Below, piece by piece: positions 41,729 to 50,558 of a DNA stretch of 64,000 nt; within the stretch, counting starts at the first letter, position 1, and the number at the start of each line of letters is the position of its first letter. Under the pieces are notes generated by a model. That model had not been told where the DNA came from. It saw nothing but the letters and a program-made list of their open reading frames with translations, and searched no databases. The position numbers and the translations under genes were made by a program. The stretch comes from UBA6663 sp044226485. Its GTDB lineage: Bacteria; Chloroflexota; Anaerolineae; Anaerolineales; UBA6663. The stretch lies in NCBI GenBank assembly GCA_044226485.1, contig JBGAGY010000009.1:186001-250000 (forward strand), given 5' to 3'.

Positions 41729-42045
41729 AAAAGCTCCTCACGTTTTGGGACGGAGGAGCTTTCCGTGGTGCCACCCAAGTTCTGAAGCTGTCTGCCAGAA
41801 ACAAAAAAACCTGTTGTGATGACAACAGGTGTTGGCCAGCCTCACTTTTCGGCGACGCTGGCTCGAAAGCCATTAATCGCCTCAGCCCGATAACGGTGGC
41901 CTTTCCGGCGCAGGCTACTTGGCGGATGCCGTTCGCTGCGCAACTCGGAGGTCCATTCCACGCCGATTCACGGACCGGGCTTCCACCAAATCGCCCGGCT
42001 CTCTGGCCGCTTCACGTCGTGTACTCGTCCTCGTCGACGTCTTTG
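41729..42045 (-). promoter_or_regulatory. Tryptophan T-box leader of the trp operon
   Basis: On the minus strand: a stem I region beginning near 42045 (GAGGACGAGTA), AGAGAGCC and GGTGGAAGCCCGG segments, the specifier loop GAA-TGG-ACC with TGG (Trp) at 41955-41953, a hairpin (41809-41817 with 41822-41830) followed by seven U, the T-box sequence GGGTGGCACCACGG (41776-41763) and the terminator (41762-41730). When uncharged tRNA-Trp binds, an antiterminator forms and the operon is read. The U7 after the stem III-like hairpin is unusual. Confidence 0.9.
41730..41762 (-). terminator. T-box-controlled terminator
   Basis: 10-bp stem (41730-41739 with 41753-41762) extended by CGT/ACG inside, followed on the minus strand by TTGTTTTG. 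It is mutually exclusive with the T-box antiterminator. Confidence 0.85.
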
Positions 42046-42407
42046 TTCTCAGTTGTGAGTGCATTGATATCACAGAACCCAAGGCAGAGTCAAGGCCGCC
42101 AGCACACAGTGCCGTTCCAGGCGCGTTTGCGCGAAAAAACCACGTCATTGGCGGCCCGTAGCCGAATCAATCATCGCGGGGCGACCTCGAACGCTCCACG
42201 TCCGTGAGGCCATCACATCGTACTGTCCGTGTTGGATACTCACGCAGGCCGAGTTCTGCGAAAGAATCCTTAGCTTCCACGCCGCGTTGGCCGATACGAA
42301 ACGGTGCGGGGTTGTAGGCCGTGCCTCCCTGCTGCGTTTTCGGCGGCCGCCCCAACAGGCTTCTTCTGGCGATTGGTCTGACGATATTCGCCTAGGACCT
42401 GATCAAC
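42046..42407. other. Spacer between the trp leader and the anti-sigma gene
   Basis: It contains the probable trp promoter (minus-strand TTGACT 42093-42088 and TATCAA 42069-42064, 18-base spacer). Short frames exist but I see no family, ribosome-binding site or terminator. Confidence 0.45.
42064..42093 (-). promoter_or_regulatory. Probable trp operon promoter
   Basis: Minus-strand TTGACT (42093-42088), 18 bases, TATCAA (42069-42064), about 20 bases before the T-box stem I. Confidence 0.5.
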
Positions 42408-45362
42408 TCAACGCCAATTCACCACCAGTGCATCATCGGGCAACGGCAGGCGCCCAAGTGACCGCCAGGTTTCGGTCTCATAGAGGACATAGCCGCCCTC
42501 AGGTCGATAGACTTCGTGGACGATGGCTTGCCGCCCATTAGGGCTGAAGGCCACAACCTCGCCCGGGATCGTTTCAGCCAGGAACCCATCCGCGATGCGC
42601 ACTGGTCGCAGGCCATTGTGATAATCAGACTCGTTGAACAGCAAGACCCATGCGCCATCCGGCGTCCAAACGCCCGGGTGGGGCCCAATCTCCCGACCTT
42701 CGCTGATCAAGGTGTCGCGGCCGATGATATGGGTGGCTCCAGTTGCTGTCTCGTATAACGCGACGGCCTGATTCAAGTTGTCAGGTGACCATCTCGACAA
42801 CACGCGTGCCGCGATCCAGCGACCGTCAGGCGACAGCAGCGGATTCAACACGTAAGCGTCTGCATCGACGGCATCGCTCAAATCGATCTGCCGCGGTTCG
42901 GCTTCCGACAGGCGACGGAGCAAAATCCTGTCATTCATGTACACGACGCTTTTTCCATCCCGCCCGAGATCGAATGAAGTCAGCCAGTGCCAGGGGGTTG
43001 AGAGAGTCTGTTGTTGGCTGCCGTCTGCCTGGATCAACCCCACATAGGTCGGCGGATAGTCTGAGCCTTCAGGCAGGTCCACCGTGGTGTAAAGATAGGC
43101 AATCGTCTCGGGTCGCTCTGGCCACCACCGCGCGGATGACTCGCGCCGATCGACCGAGTTCGTGACGTTCCAGGTGTCGCCGGTCGTCAGATCGGTGATC
43201 CAGAGATCGCCGTCGCGCTCGAACAACGCGCGCTGGCCATTGGGCTCGAGAATGCCGCCGGGAGGGAACGCCTCGTCCGCTTGAGGTGTGCCCGCGGCAT
43301 CGACGATCCAGAGTTGCTGGTTCGAAGCGTAGGCGATCCCCGCAGGCGCGGCAGGCAGCATGGCCGCTGCGGTGGCCGTCGGGGCAGGCAGTGGGGTAGG
43401 TGTGTTGAGCGATTGGCGCAATATCTGCCACTCGTCGGGACTGACAACGTCCAGGCCATCCGCCAGTTGCAGAACCTCGTCGAGGCTGCCGTCCATGATC
43501 GACAGGCAGAACGCATTGGCAAGCTCTATCCAACACACTCCGCTGCCCCATGTCGAGCCGGGTTGGTTGCGGACGGTGATCGGAGTGGCCTCTGCGGGGT
43601 TGCCGTGTGCGATATCCATTTCTGCGTGGGAGCCGGCGGATAGGGTAGCTGTCAAAATGAATCCACCCTCGCGTCCCGATTGTGGCGGACGAAGCTCGAT
43701 GGTGTAGCCCCGATCCTCGACATCGAATACACCCAATATCTGATAACCCTGCGGAAGGCGGCGCGGCCAGAGATAGACGAGGGGCGGGATCGGTGTGGGG
43801 GTGGGCGTCGGCGTCCAGGTGGGCGCGAGTGCAAGCGTTGCATCGGTCGACCGCCATCCGAGGATATAGGCGCCGTCAGGCAGACCGTTCAGTGGGCGAG
43901 TCTGCCTGGTTGCCAAATCGACGATGGAGGATTCGCCGCCCCACCATGGTTGTACGATGGCCCGGGTTCCGTCCGGGCTCCACGCCGTCAAGTGATCGGC
44001 GCACCAGGGCGATTCGCTCCCATGGCGGCTGATGAAGCAAACCCCAAAGATCGAGGACAAGGCCATATCCACCCCTTGGAAGGTGGGCACGGCCAGCCAT
44101 TCGCCGTCGGGGCTCCACGTGATCTCGGCAGACGTTCGCTGAACGGGATTGGCATCGCGCACGATTTGCCGAACCGACCGCGCCTGAAGCGAGTAGGCAA
44201 CGATCGTCCGCCAGCCCTCCCCCGGATTTCCACGGATCCCTGTTTCGATGGCGAGTTCGACCCCATCGCGCGACCATCCCAGATGGCCGACCCATTCGGC
44301 CTGCGTATCGAGTTCGGCCAGAGTCAGCGTCGTCATCTGCCCGGAATCGATGTCGAGGATCACGACGGAGTCGGTCAGACTGTAAGCCAGGGTCTTGCCA
44401 TCGGAGGAAAACGACACGCTGGCGTCGGGCGGCACCTGATCGCTCAACACCGTGGACTTGCCAGTAGTCAGGTCGACAAAGCCGATGGCACGCGGCAGGC
44501 CACCTGTGCTCAATTCGCCGCTCACCAGGAGCCGATCGTCGTGGCCGGGCCACACACCTCGCTCGGTTGTGAGTTCGGCTGGCAAGACGCCCAACTCTCT
44601 TTGCTGGCCTGTCCGTCGATCGACCTCCAGCAGGATGCGGGGCATCACGTCGTACCGGAGCACGAACTCTCGTTCTCCATCCGGGCTTAGCACGCTCTCA
44701 GGCTGCGCGACAGGTCCATACGTATGGGCCTGCCCGCTCTGGTCGACTTGAAAGATAGTGTCGACAGATCGGAACACCAGGCCGGGAGGCAGGTCGGCGC
44801 CCGGTGTCAAAGCCAGTGTCGGCGTGGGTTGAGGCGTCGACGGATGCAGGCAATCGGCCATGTACTGCGCCTGCCGGGCAGGAAGGGACCGCGTGGCATC
44901 AGCGACCTGGGTCTCGAAGAACTGATATGCGGCGCCACCCTCTTGCATGCCCGGGTATCCTCCTGGCAGCGCCGCAGCCTCTTGCGTGGCAATCACACTG
45001 ACTGGTATAGGCGTCTGAGGCATTGGCCCAAAGGTCTGGGCGCACCGCGCGACGTCGGTGGCATTCCAGGTGGCTTCCGGTGTGGCGGAGGCGGGTTGGG
45101 CCACATCGCGGGGGCGCGACAGGATCAGCCACATCAGGGCCAGCGTGGCCAGCGCCAGTCCGCCTCCGATCAGCGCAAAGGTTCGATTTCGGCGTGGCGT
45201 TGTCCGAGACGTGAGCCTGGCTCGAAGCTGCCTGTTGAAAGCATCGTCAATGGCGGGTGGATCGGTGCGCCGGCCTCTGAGGCGCGCGGCGAGTTCCAGT
45301 TCGGCGTCATCGACGTCCCCGACTTCAAGCTTACGGCCCCAAAGCTTGAGATCAGTCGGCAT
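42408..45362 (-). CDS. Membrane-anchored beta-propeller protein, probable anti-sigma factor
   Basis: 984 residues. A cytosolic N-terminus (1-60, with AIDDAFNRQLRARL) is followed by one membrane segment (about 62-81) and a very large outer part. That part has Thr/Pro linkers and many repeats of the type LSPDGERxF, FSSDGKTLAYS, WSPDGEWLAV, LSPDGRWIAA, the TolB/PD40 beta-propeller signature, apparently forming two propellers. The gene overlaps the ECF sigma gene by 11 bases, with GAGGTGA before its ATG, so it is probably the cognate anti-sigma factor whose propellers sense an external ligand. No zinc-finger motif is visible in the N-terminus. Confidence 0.75.
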   Translation of the reverse strand: MPTDLKLWGRKLEVGDVDDAELELAARLRGRRTDPPAIDDAFNRQLRARLTSRTTPRRNRTFALIGGGLALATLALMWLILSRPRDVAQPASATPEATWNATDVARCAQTFGPMPQTPIPVSVIATQEAAALPGGYPGMQEGGAAYQFFETQVADATRSLPARQAQYMADCLHPSTPQPTPTLALTPGADLPPGLVFRSVDTIFQVDQSGQAHTYGPVAQPESVLSPDGEREFVLRYDVMPRILLEVDRRTGQQRELGVLPAELTTERGVWPGHDDRLLVSGELSTGGLPRAIGFVDLTTGKSTVLSDQVPPDASVSFSSDGKTLAYSLTDSVVILDIDSGQMTTLTLAELDTQAEWVGHLGWSRDGVELAIETGIRGNPGEGWRTIVAYSLQARSVRQIVRDANPVQRTSAEITWSPDGEWLAVPTFQGVDMALSSIFGVCFISRHGSESPWCADHLTAWSPDGTRAIVQPWWGGESSIVDLATRQTRPLNGLPDGAYILGWRSTDATLALAPTWTPTPTPTPIPPLVYLWPRRLPQGYQILGVFDVEDRGYTIELRPPQSGREGGFILTATLSAGSHAEMDIAHGNPAEATPITVRNQPGSTWGSGVCWIELANAFCLSIMDGSLDEVLQLADGLDVVSPDEWQILRQSLNTPTPLPAPTATAAAMLPAAPAGIAYASNQQLWIVDAAGTPQADEAFPPGGILEPNGQRALFERDGDLWITDLTTGDTWNVTNSVDRRESSARWWPERPETIAYLYTTVDLPEGSDYPPTYVGLIQADGSQQQTLSTPWHWLTSFDLGRDGKSVVYMNDRILLRRLSEAEPRQIDLSDAVDADAYVLNPLLSPDGRWIAARVLSRWSPDNLNQAVALYETATGATHIIGRDTLISEGREIGPHPGVWTPDGAWVLLFNESDYHNGLRPVRIADGFLAETIPGEVVAFSPNGRQAIVHEVYRPEGGYVLYETETWRSLGRLPLPDDALVVNWR

Positions 45363-45885
45363 GGCTCACCTCTCCCTCCGCCAGGATCCTTCGCAGGCGC
45401 TCGAGGGCCCGGTGGAGTCGAACGTAGAGCGCGTTGGGTGTGATGCCCAGCACCTCGGCCAGCAGTGGCGTCGGCAGGTCGTCGAAGAAACGGCTTCGGA
45501 GCAGTTCGCGGTCGTCGGCGCTGAGCCGAGCAAGGCCTGTCACCAGGTCGACGTCATCGGCGAGGCTCAGATCAGTGGCCGGCTCACTGCTTTCGCTCAG
45601 TGGAGTGGCCGCCCGGCGGCGGTAATGCTGCGCGATCTCGTTGCGAGCGATCTGAAAGAGCCAGGCCCCAAAGCTGACGTCGCGCCATTGATAGCGCGGC
45701 AGGCCGCGCAAAGCCTTCTCGAAGACCGTGGCCGTCAGGTCCTGCGCAACGTCGACGTCGCCGCGAACCCGTCGAAACACGAACGCGTAGATTCGTTGTA
45801 CGTAAGCGTCGTACAACGGGCCAAACGCTTTCGGATCGCGCTGCGCGGCGGCCACCCTTTCGCGTTCGCCGGCGCTGCTGACCAT
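45352..45885 (-). CDS. ECF-type sigma-70 factor
   Basis: 177 residues. Region 2 (FGPLYDAYVQRIYAFVFRRV, AQDLTATVFEKALRGL, FGAWLFQIARNEIAQHYRRR) and region 4 (LSADDRELLRSRFFDDLPTPLLAEVLGITPNALYVRLHRALERLR) are both intact. AGGGAGA precedes the ATG. A promoter-like TTGGTC ... TAGATA pair lies upstream and could be its own target. It lies between the sortase gene and its probable anti-sigma gene. Confidence 0.92.
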   Translation of the reverse strand: MVSSAGERERVAAAQRDPKAFGPLYDAYVQRIYAFVFRRVRGDVDVAQDLTATVFEKALRGLPRYQWRDVSFGAWLFQIARNEIAQHYRRRAATPLSESSEPATDLSLADDVDLVTGLARLSADDRELLRSRFFDDLPTPLLAEVLGITPNALYVRLHRALERLRRILAEGEVSHAD

Positions 45886-45978
45886 TGGTTGATGTCTCCC
45901 TGTGGCCCTGTCAACTATATCTATTAAGAGAATGCCATCCCGACCAATATCTTACAACCCGCCCCGCCCTGCGCCTTC

Positions 45979-46674
45979 CTAGCGTAACGGTTCGCTGGCG
46001 CGCAACTCCGAGATCACCAGCAAGCGCTCGTCGTATGTGAGGCGCGACAGGTCCCAGCCTTCACAGGTGAGCAGCACCAGGCGGTTGCCGTCAGGGATCA
46101 ACACCTTGTTGACGTCGGCGGGCTTCGCCGTGCGGCGGTCGATGACTTCGTAGGTGTAGCGCCAGGCGCCGATCTCGAGTTCGATTGTGCCACCGAGGCT
46201 CAGGCTCCAGAGATAACCGAACGGGCCGGCGACGCCGGTATCGGTCGAGACGTGGGCGGCCAGGACGGGCGCGTAGTCGTCACCCGGCGCGCTGCCGGTT
46301 CCCGCCAGCCAACCGACGCGTGTGCCGAGGTCGTCCACGTTCCAGGTGTTGTCGACGATCGGCACGTCGACGATCTCGGCGTCGAGCTTGATTTCGGGGA
46401 TGATCAGTCGCGCATGCTCGGCCTCGGCCGTCGGGTCGCCGAGCGCCTGGGTCAGGCTGACCGGGCTGGCTTCGGCCGGCGGGGCGGTCGCGGTCTGGGC
46501 GACCCCAGTCACCGGGGCCGTGCTCGCTGCCGATGGCAACCCGGTGACCGGCACGGTCGGCCGCGGTAGCATCGTCAGCCGGCTGGCGGGCGTCGGCGCC
46601 GCATCTTGTGTCGTGCAACCGGCGACGACCAGCGCGACGAGCAGGGCCGCCGATCGAAGGGGCGGTCGGGTCAT
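45979..46674 (-). CDS. Sortase with lipoprotein signal
   Basis: 231 residues from ATG 46674. The N-terminus (PPLRSAALLVALVVAGC) is a lipoprotein signal with lipobox VAGC, so the enzyme is likely lipid-anchored. A Thr/Pro linker leads to a sortase domain with His in VLAAHVS, catalytic C204 in LLTCEGWD and Arg217 in TYDERLLV. Sortases join LPXTG proteins to the cell wall; the LPETG protein is the next gene upstream. A longer frame to 46746 exists but would give an over-long signal region. Confidence 0.88.
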   Translation of the reverse strand: MTRPPLRSAALLVALVVAGCTTQDAAPTPASRLTMLPRPTVPVTGLPSAASTAPVTGVAQTATAPPAEASPVSLTQALGDPTAEAEHARLIIPEIKLDAEIVDVPIVDNTWNVDDLGTRVGWLAGTGSAPGDDYAPVLAAHVSTDTGVAGPFGYLWSLSLGGTIELEIGAWRYTYEVIDRRTAKPADVNKVLIPDGNRLVLLTCEGWDLSRLTYDERLLVISELRASEPLR

Positions 46675-46690
46675 GTGAGGTGCTTTAAGC

Positions 46691-46722
46691 ACACTGGCCG
46701 GCCCTTCAAGGCCGGCCAGTGT
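46691..46722 (-). terminator. Stable hairpin between the LPETG gene and the sortase gene
   Basis: 13-bp perfect stem (46691-46703 with 46710-46722), loop CTTCAA. There is little U after it, so it may be a partial terminator or a mRNA stabiliser that lets the substrate be made in excess of the sortase. Confidence 0.55.
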
Positions 46723-46754
46723 GTTCAGCGCGGGTGTTTTCGGCATTCAGCCGG

Positions 46755-47597
46755 TTATTTCTTGATCGTCTCCGGCTGCTCTTGCTGGTCGGGCTTACGC
46801 GAGCGATCGTACAACGCCAGCGCCGTCAGGGCCGCCATGCCCAGGATGAGCGAGAACGTCACGATCTCGCGCGGGCCGGGCCCGATGCCGGTTTCGGGCA
46901 GGCTGCCGGGCACCAGTTCCGCCGTGACCGTGTTCGACGAGCCTGTGCCGCGGGTGCGGCCATAGATGATCGTGGCCTGATTGACGATCGGGCTCGGCGT
47001 CGCCGCGTTGGCGTTGATGCGCGCCTGGATCGAGATGGTGATTTCCTGGTGGGCCGCCATGGCTCCGAGCGAGGCCGTCACGGTGCGGGAGGCCGCGTCA
47101 TAGCTGACCGTGCCGACCGGGCTGGCGGCGCTGACATAGTCGACCTGCGCCGGCAGCGCATCTTGAACAACGACATCGTCGACCGTGACGTCGTTCGGGT
47201 TCGTCACGATCAACTCGTACGTCACGACGCTGCCCATCACCACGCGGTCCTGGCTGATGCGCTTGACAAGATTGACCACGGGCACTGAGGTCGCTTGCGG
47301 TTGTGGCGGGGCAGTGGGGGTAATGGTCGGCGTCGCCGACGGGACCGGAAGAGTTGGGGTGGGTGTCGCGGTGACCGTCGTCGTGACGACGGGCGTCGCT
47401 GTGACTGTGGCCGTCGCCGTGGGCGTTGGGGTCTCGGTCGACGCAAGCACCGGGGTGACGGTGTCGGTCGGCGTCTCGGTCACGGCCTGTGGGCCTTCGT
47501 CGGCCGCCGCCAGACGCGGCATCGTGAGCAGGGCCAGGGCGGCCACCAACGCAGCTACCGCAAATCCTTGGGTCCAGAGGCGAATCGTTTTGTTCAT
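46755..47597 (-). CDS. DUF11-domain surface protein with LPETG anchor
   Basis: 280 residues. Signal peptide (about 1-34, ending RLAAA), a long Thr/Pro-rich stalk (about 38-100), one DUF11 domain (about 105-220; VTYELIVTNPNDVTVDDVVVQDALP, then TVTASLGAMAAHQEITISIQ) and a complete sortase signal: LPETG at about 233, a hydrophobic segment and the tail DRSRKPDQ. It should be linked to the wall by the sortase encoded next. GAGGGAG fixes ATG 47597. Confidence 0.9.
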   Translation of the reverse strand: MNKTIRLWTQGFAVAALVAALALLTMPRLAAADEGPQAVTETPTDTVTPVLASTETPTPTATATVTATPVVTTTVTATPTPTLPVPSATPTITPTAPPQPQATSVPVVNLVKRISQDRVVMGSVVTYELIVTNPNDVTVDDVVVQDALPAQVDYVSAASPVGTVSYDAASRTVTASLGAMAAHQEITISIQARINANAATPSPIVNQATIIYGRTRGTGSSNTVTAELVPGSLPETGIGPGPREIVTFSLILGMAALTALALYDRSRKPDQQEQPETIKK

Positions 47598-47607
47598 GAG
47601 CACTCCC

Positions 47608-50460
47608 TCAACGCCGGATCACCGGCAGAGTCACGATCGATGTAGGCGTGGTGAGGTTGACGCGCGTCGCGGGATCACCCAGCCACGTGAAGGTGTCGAT
47701 CAGATCCAGGAACTGCCCCCGGCTGGCCAATTCGAGCTTGCCCGCCAGGATCGCGGCGCCCACGTCGGGCTGCCGATTGACGTACACCCGGGTCAAAAAG
47801 CCGTCGGACAGGGCGTCGTGGCCGCTGGCGATGCCCAGGCCTGTGGGGCCCCAGGTACCGACCGCTCCGCCGCCGTTCCGCCGGATCAGGGATTCATCAA
47901 GGGTCGACAATCCAGCATCGTGATACGACGACGTGAAACACGTCATCGAAAGCACGATCGGCAATCGTCCACCGTTTGTCAGTTGATTGGCGTCGTCCAT
48001 GTGGAACAGGCGCTCACCTGCCCACTGGCGCATGGAAGCGTGGCCATTATAGACGAGAAGACCCACCCCGAGGTTCACGGTTGTCGAGATATTCTGTCGG
48101 GTTTCAGTTAGGACCGCAGCTGACGTAAAGTAGGCCCTCGAACCGCGGAACGGCCACGAAAGATGAGTGGTGATCGCTGAATCGGACGCCGCGTGGAAGT
48201 CCCCGGCGCCGTCCGGGTTATCGGCCGCGAACAGGGTCTGGACATTCCAGAAGCCGGAGGCCGGGTTCTGCTCGTATGCCACGACCTTGCCGACCACGGT
48301 CTGAGCTTCGGCCGCGCTGTTGACCGGCAGCCGCCCCACGACGAGGTCGGGCAATGCATCATTGCCGTCGACTGTCGCGTACCGGTTGTCGGCTGCCGTC
48401 TCTCCCAGCCAGGGGTCCACAACGGCCAGATACGGCGGGATGAACGTCGTCGTGCTGTTGGCTCGGTAGCGCCTGGGATCGTAGGTCCCATCGCCGACGA
48501 GCAGCACGTAGGTCGGCTTTGGCGACCAGTGAGCGTAGGCGTCGGCGATGAACGCGGCGATGGCGTCGGCGCTCGGCCGGCCCTCGTCGTAGGCATCGTA
48601 GATCGCCTGCACATTCTCGACGGCCACCTGCAGCCCGCGCCCCGCGCGCCAGTCGCGCAACGGCGCCACGCTGCTCAGGAAATCGGGGTGGCTGATGATC
48701 AGGTAGTTAGCGCCCGAAGCACCGCTCAACGCGACGGGCACCCTCACGGCCGCCGGGCTGCGGATCCCGGCGCCCGACGACACATGCAGACGCTGACCAC
48801 CGGCCGTGTTGTTGAATGAGACAAGTGTGCCGTTGACCGTCGGGCCTGTCAGGATCGTGGGCGACGCCTGCGTCGAGACGTCGTAGACGTAGACGCCGCC
48901 GCTTGTCGTGCTGAGCGTCACCGAGTTCAAGCGTTCGGCGTTCTCGCTCACGACCGTCGCGCGCGTGTCGCCGCCGGAGCTCGCGTACGACACCTGGAAG
49001 GCGTCGAGCCAGGTTCCCTCGGGCGTCACGTTCGGCAGGCCCGGCAGGGTCAGCGTCAGGTTGTTGGCGCCGCTGACCAGCACGTTGGCCGGCACCGACA
49101 CCGTGTGGGTGATCGCCTGCCGTCCATCCCAGTCGAGGGTGCCCACCGAAGACCCGTTGAGGCTCAAGTTCAAACGATGGTCAGGGTTGGCCGCGAGCGT
49201 GGTGTAGCTGATCAACCACACAGTGAGCGACGCTGTCTGATTGGCGACGACGCCGGTCAGTGTGAAAGGCAGCGTCACGCTCGGCCGCCCGGGTTGACGC
49301 AGATCTTCCCAGGCCCAGCGATCTCCGTTGCGGCCGGCCGGCAGCAATCCACAGGCGCACAACGGCATGTACACGGTGTTCTGCTCGATCGTCTCAGTGG
49401 CTGTGACAAGACCGGGCTGGCTCACCACGGTCAGCGCCGGGCGCGTGGCCATGCGGGTCACCGGCGATCCAGCGACGCTGAGGGTGTAGACATCCCGGGC
49501 CGTGTAGCGATTGAAGCGCGGATCCGCGTAGAACAGCAAACGCTCGCCGGCTTCGAAAGCCGAGTCTCCGTCGCCTTCCCATTGCATGCGCGTCGCGACG
49601 CCCGCTCTCGTGAGTTGAAGGTTGACCGGATCCGCACCCAGGCCGCTGAACCCGGCGGCCGCCAGGGCTTCGTACGTGATGGCGGTCAGTCCTTCAGCGC
49701 TGACCTCGATCAAGGCCGTCGGACCGGCCGCCTGAACGGGCTCTGGCGCTGGGCTCGGTGCCGCTGGCGCCGTGCGTTCGATGATTTCGGGATTCGCGAC
49801 GCGATCGGTCAGAAGGTCGCCGAAGCTATCGCCGAGCGGCAGCGTCACACGGGCGCCCGCAGCGACGTTGTAGTGCACGCGCACCTGCAACTCGGTCGTC
49901 ACATCGAGGCCGCCTTCGACAGGCAGTGCGGGATAGAACACGACCCGTGCGAGATCGACGCCACGCATCCGGCCGATGCGTTCGAGGACGACGGGGCCGG
50001 TCGGATCTCCGGCGGGCAGCGCCGTCGTTCCGTCCAGCGCCGGCGCCGGCGCGTCATACAGGCCGGCGATGATGTCGCCGGTGCTGTCGCGCTCGACCGA
50101 GCCGGGCGCCCTGGCGATCTCCAGCGGCAGGGACAGGGTCTCGCGATGGGTGTTCGCCGACACAATCTCGAGCGTAGGCTCGCTGCCGGCGGGCAGGGCG
50201 ATCAATTCGGACGTGAAAGGGATCTCGGGCTGGCCCGGGCGCTGCAGGGTCTCGAAGCCCGGCAGGCGCAGCGAGGCAGTGCCGTCGACGCCCTGGGCCA
50301 TCTCCAGTGAATCGGCTTGCCAGGCCAGCGTGACGCCCATGTCAGCCGGGGGCCTGGCCTGGGCAATAGGCGCCGTCCAGCCTGTAACCGTAATGGCCAG
50401 GACAAGGCTGCCCGTCAGGGTGGGTCTAAGTCTACGCATAACAGAAAGCGGCATGACCAT
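47608..50460 (-). CDS. Gingipain-like peptidase C25, secreted
   Basis: 950 residues. Signal peptide near residues 8-36 (start 50460; ATG 50439 is possible). A long N-terminal prodomain (about 40-330) and beta-rich part precede the C25 catalytic domain, in which H807 (YNGHASMRQWAG) and C841 (MTCFTSSYH) match the gingipain dyad; GDGTYDPRRY and VVGRLPV are further family marks. It ends with TLPVIRR, a short tail like that of the next protein. A cysteine protease at the surface may process the co-encoded proteins or degrade external protein. Confidence 0.85.
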   Translation of the reverse strand: MVMPLSVMRRLRPTLTGSLVLAITVTGWTAPIAQARPPADMGVTLAWQADSLEMAQGVDGTASLRLPGFETLQRPGQPEIPFTSELIALPAGSEPTLEIVSANTHRETLSLPLEIARAPGSVERDSTGDIIAGLYDAPAPALDGTTALPAGDPTGPVVLERIGRMRGVDLARVVFYPALPVEGGLDVTTELQVRVHYNVAAGARVTLPLGDSFGDLLTDRVANPEIIERTAPAAPSPAPEPVQAAGPTALIEVSAEGLTAITYEALAAAGFSGLGADPVNLQLTRAGVATRMQWEGDGDSAFEAGERLLFYADPRFNRYTARDVYTLSVAGSPVTRMATRPALTVVSQPGLVTATETIEQNTVYMPLCACGLLPAGRNGDRWAWEDLRQPGRPSVTLPFTLTGVVANQTASLTVWLISYTTLAANPDHRLNLSLNGSSVGTLDWDGRQAITHTVSVPANVLVSGANNLTLTLPGLPNVTPEGTWLDAFQVSYASSGGDTRATVVSENAERLNSVTLSTTSGGVYVYDVSTQASPTILTGPTVNGTLVSFNNTAGGQRLHVSSGAGIRSPAAVRVPVALSGASGANYLIISHPDFLSSVAPLRDWRAGRGLQVAVENVQAIYDAYDEGRPSADAIAAFIADAYAHWSPKPTYVLLVGDGTYDPRRYRANSTTTFIPPYLAVVDPWLGETAADNRYATVDGNDALPDLVVGRLPVNSAAEAQTVVGKVVAYEQNPASGFWNVQTLFAADNPDGAGDFHAASDSAITTHLSWPFRGSRAYFTSAAVLTETRQNISTTVNLGVGLLVYNGHASMRQWAGERLFHMDDANQLTNGGRLPIVLSMTCFTSSYHDAGLSTLDESLIRRNGGGAVGTWGPTGLGIASGHDALSDGFLTRVYVNRQPDVGAAILAGKLELASRGQFLDLIDTFTWLGDPATRVNLTTPTSIVTLPVIRR

Positions 50461-50501
50461 AACATGGGCGCGGTCGGATTCGACCTAAAACGCCGATAAA
50501 G

Positions 50502-50537
50502 AAACGGGGGACCGAATAGCCATTCGGTCCCCCGTTT
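50502..50537 (-). terminator. Terminator after the SdrD_B protein gene
   Basis: 16-bp perfect stem (50502-50517 with 50522-50537), AGCC loop, followed on the minus strand by CTTTATC; transcription of the protease may start anew beyond it. Confidence 0.75.
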
Positions 50538-50558
50538 TGTTCGCTAAAGGGGCGCGTA

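Noticed and set aside
42167..42355. 62-codon minus-strand frame (MGRPPKTQQGG...) in the spacer before the trp leader
   Set aside because: No Shine-Dalgarno, no family, and composition like other spacer frames; a gene remnant cannot be excluded.
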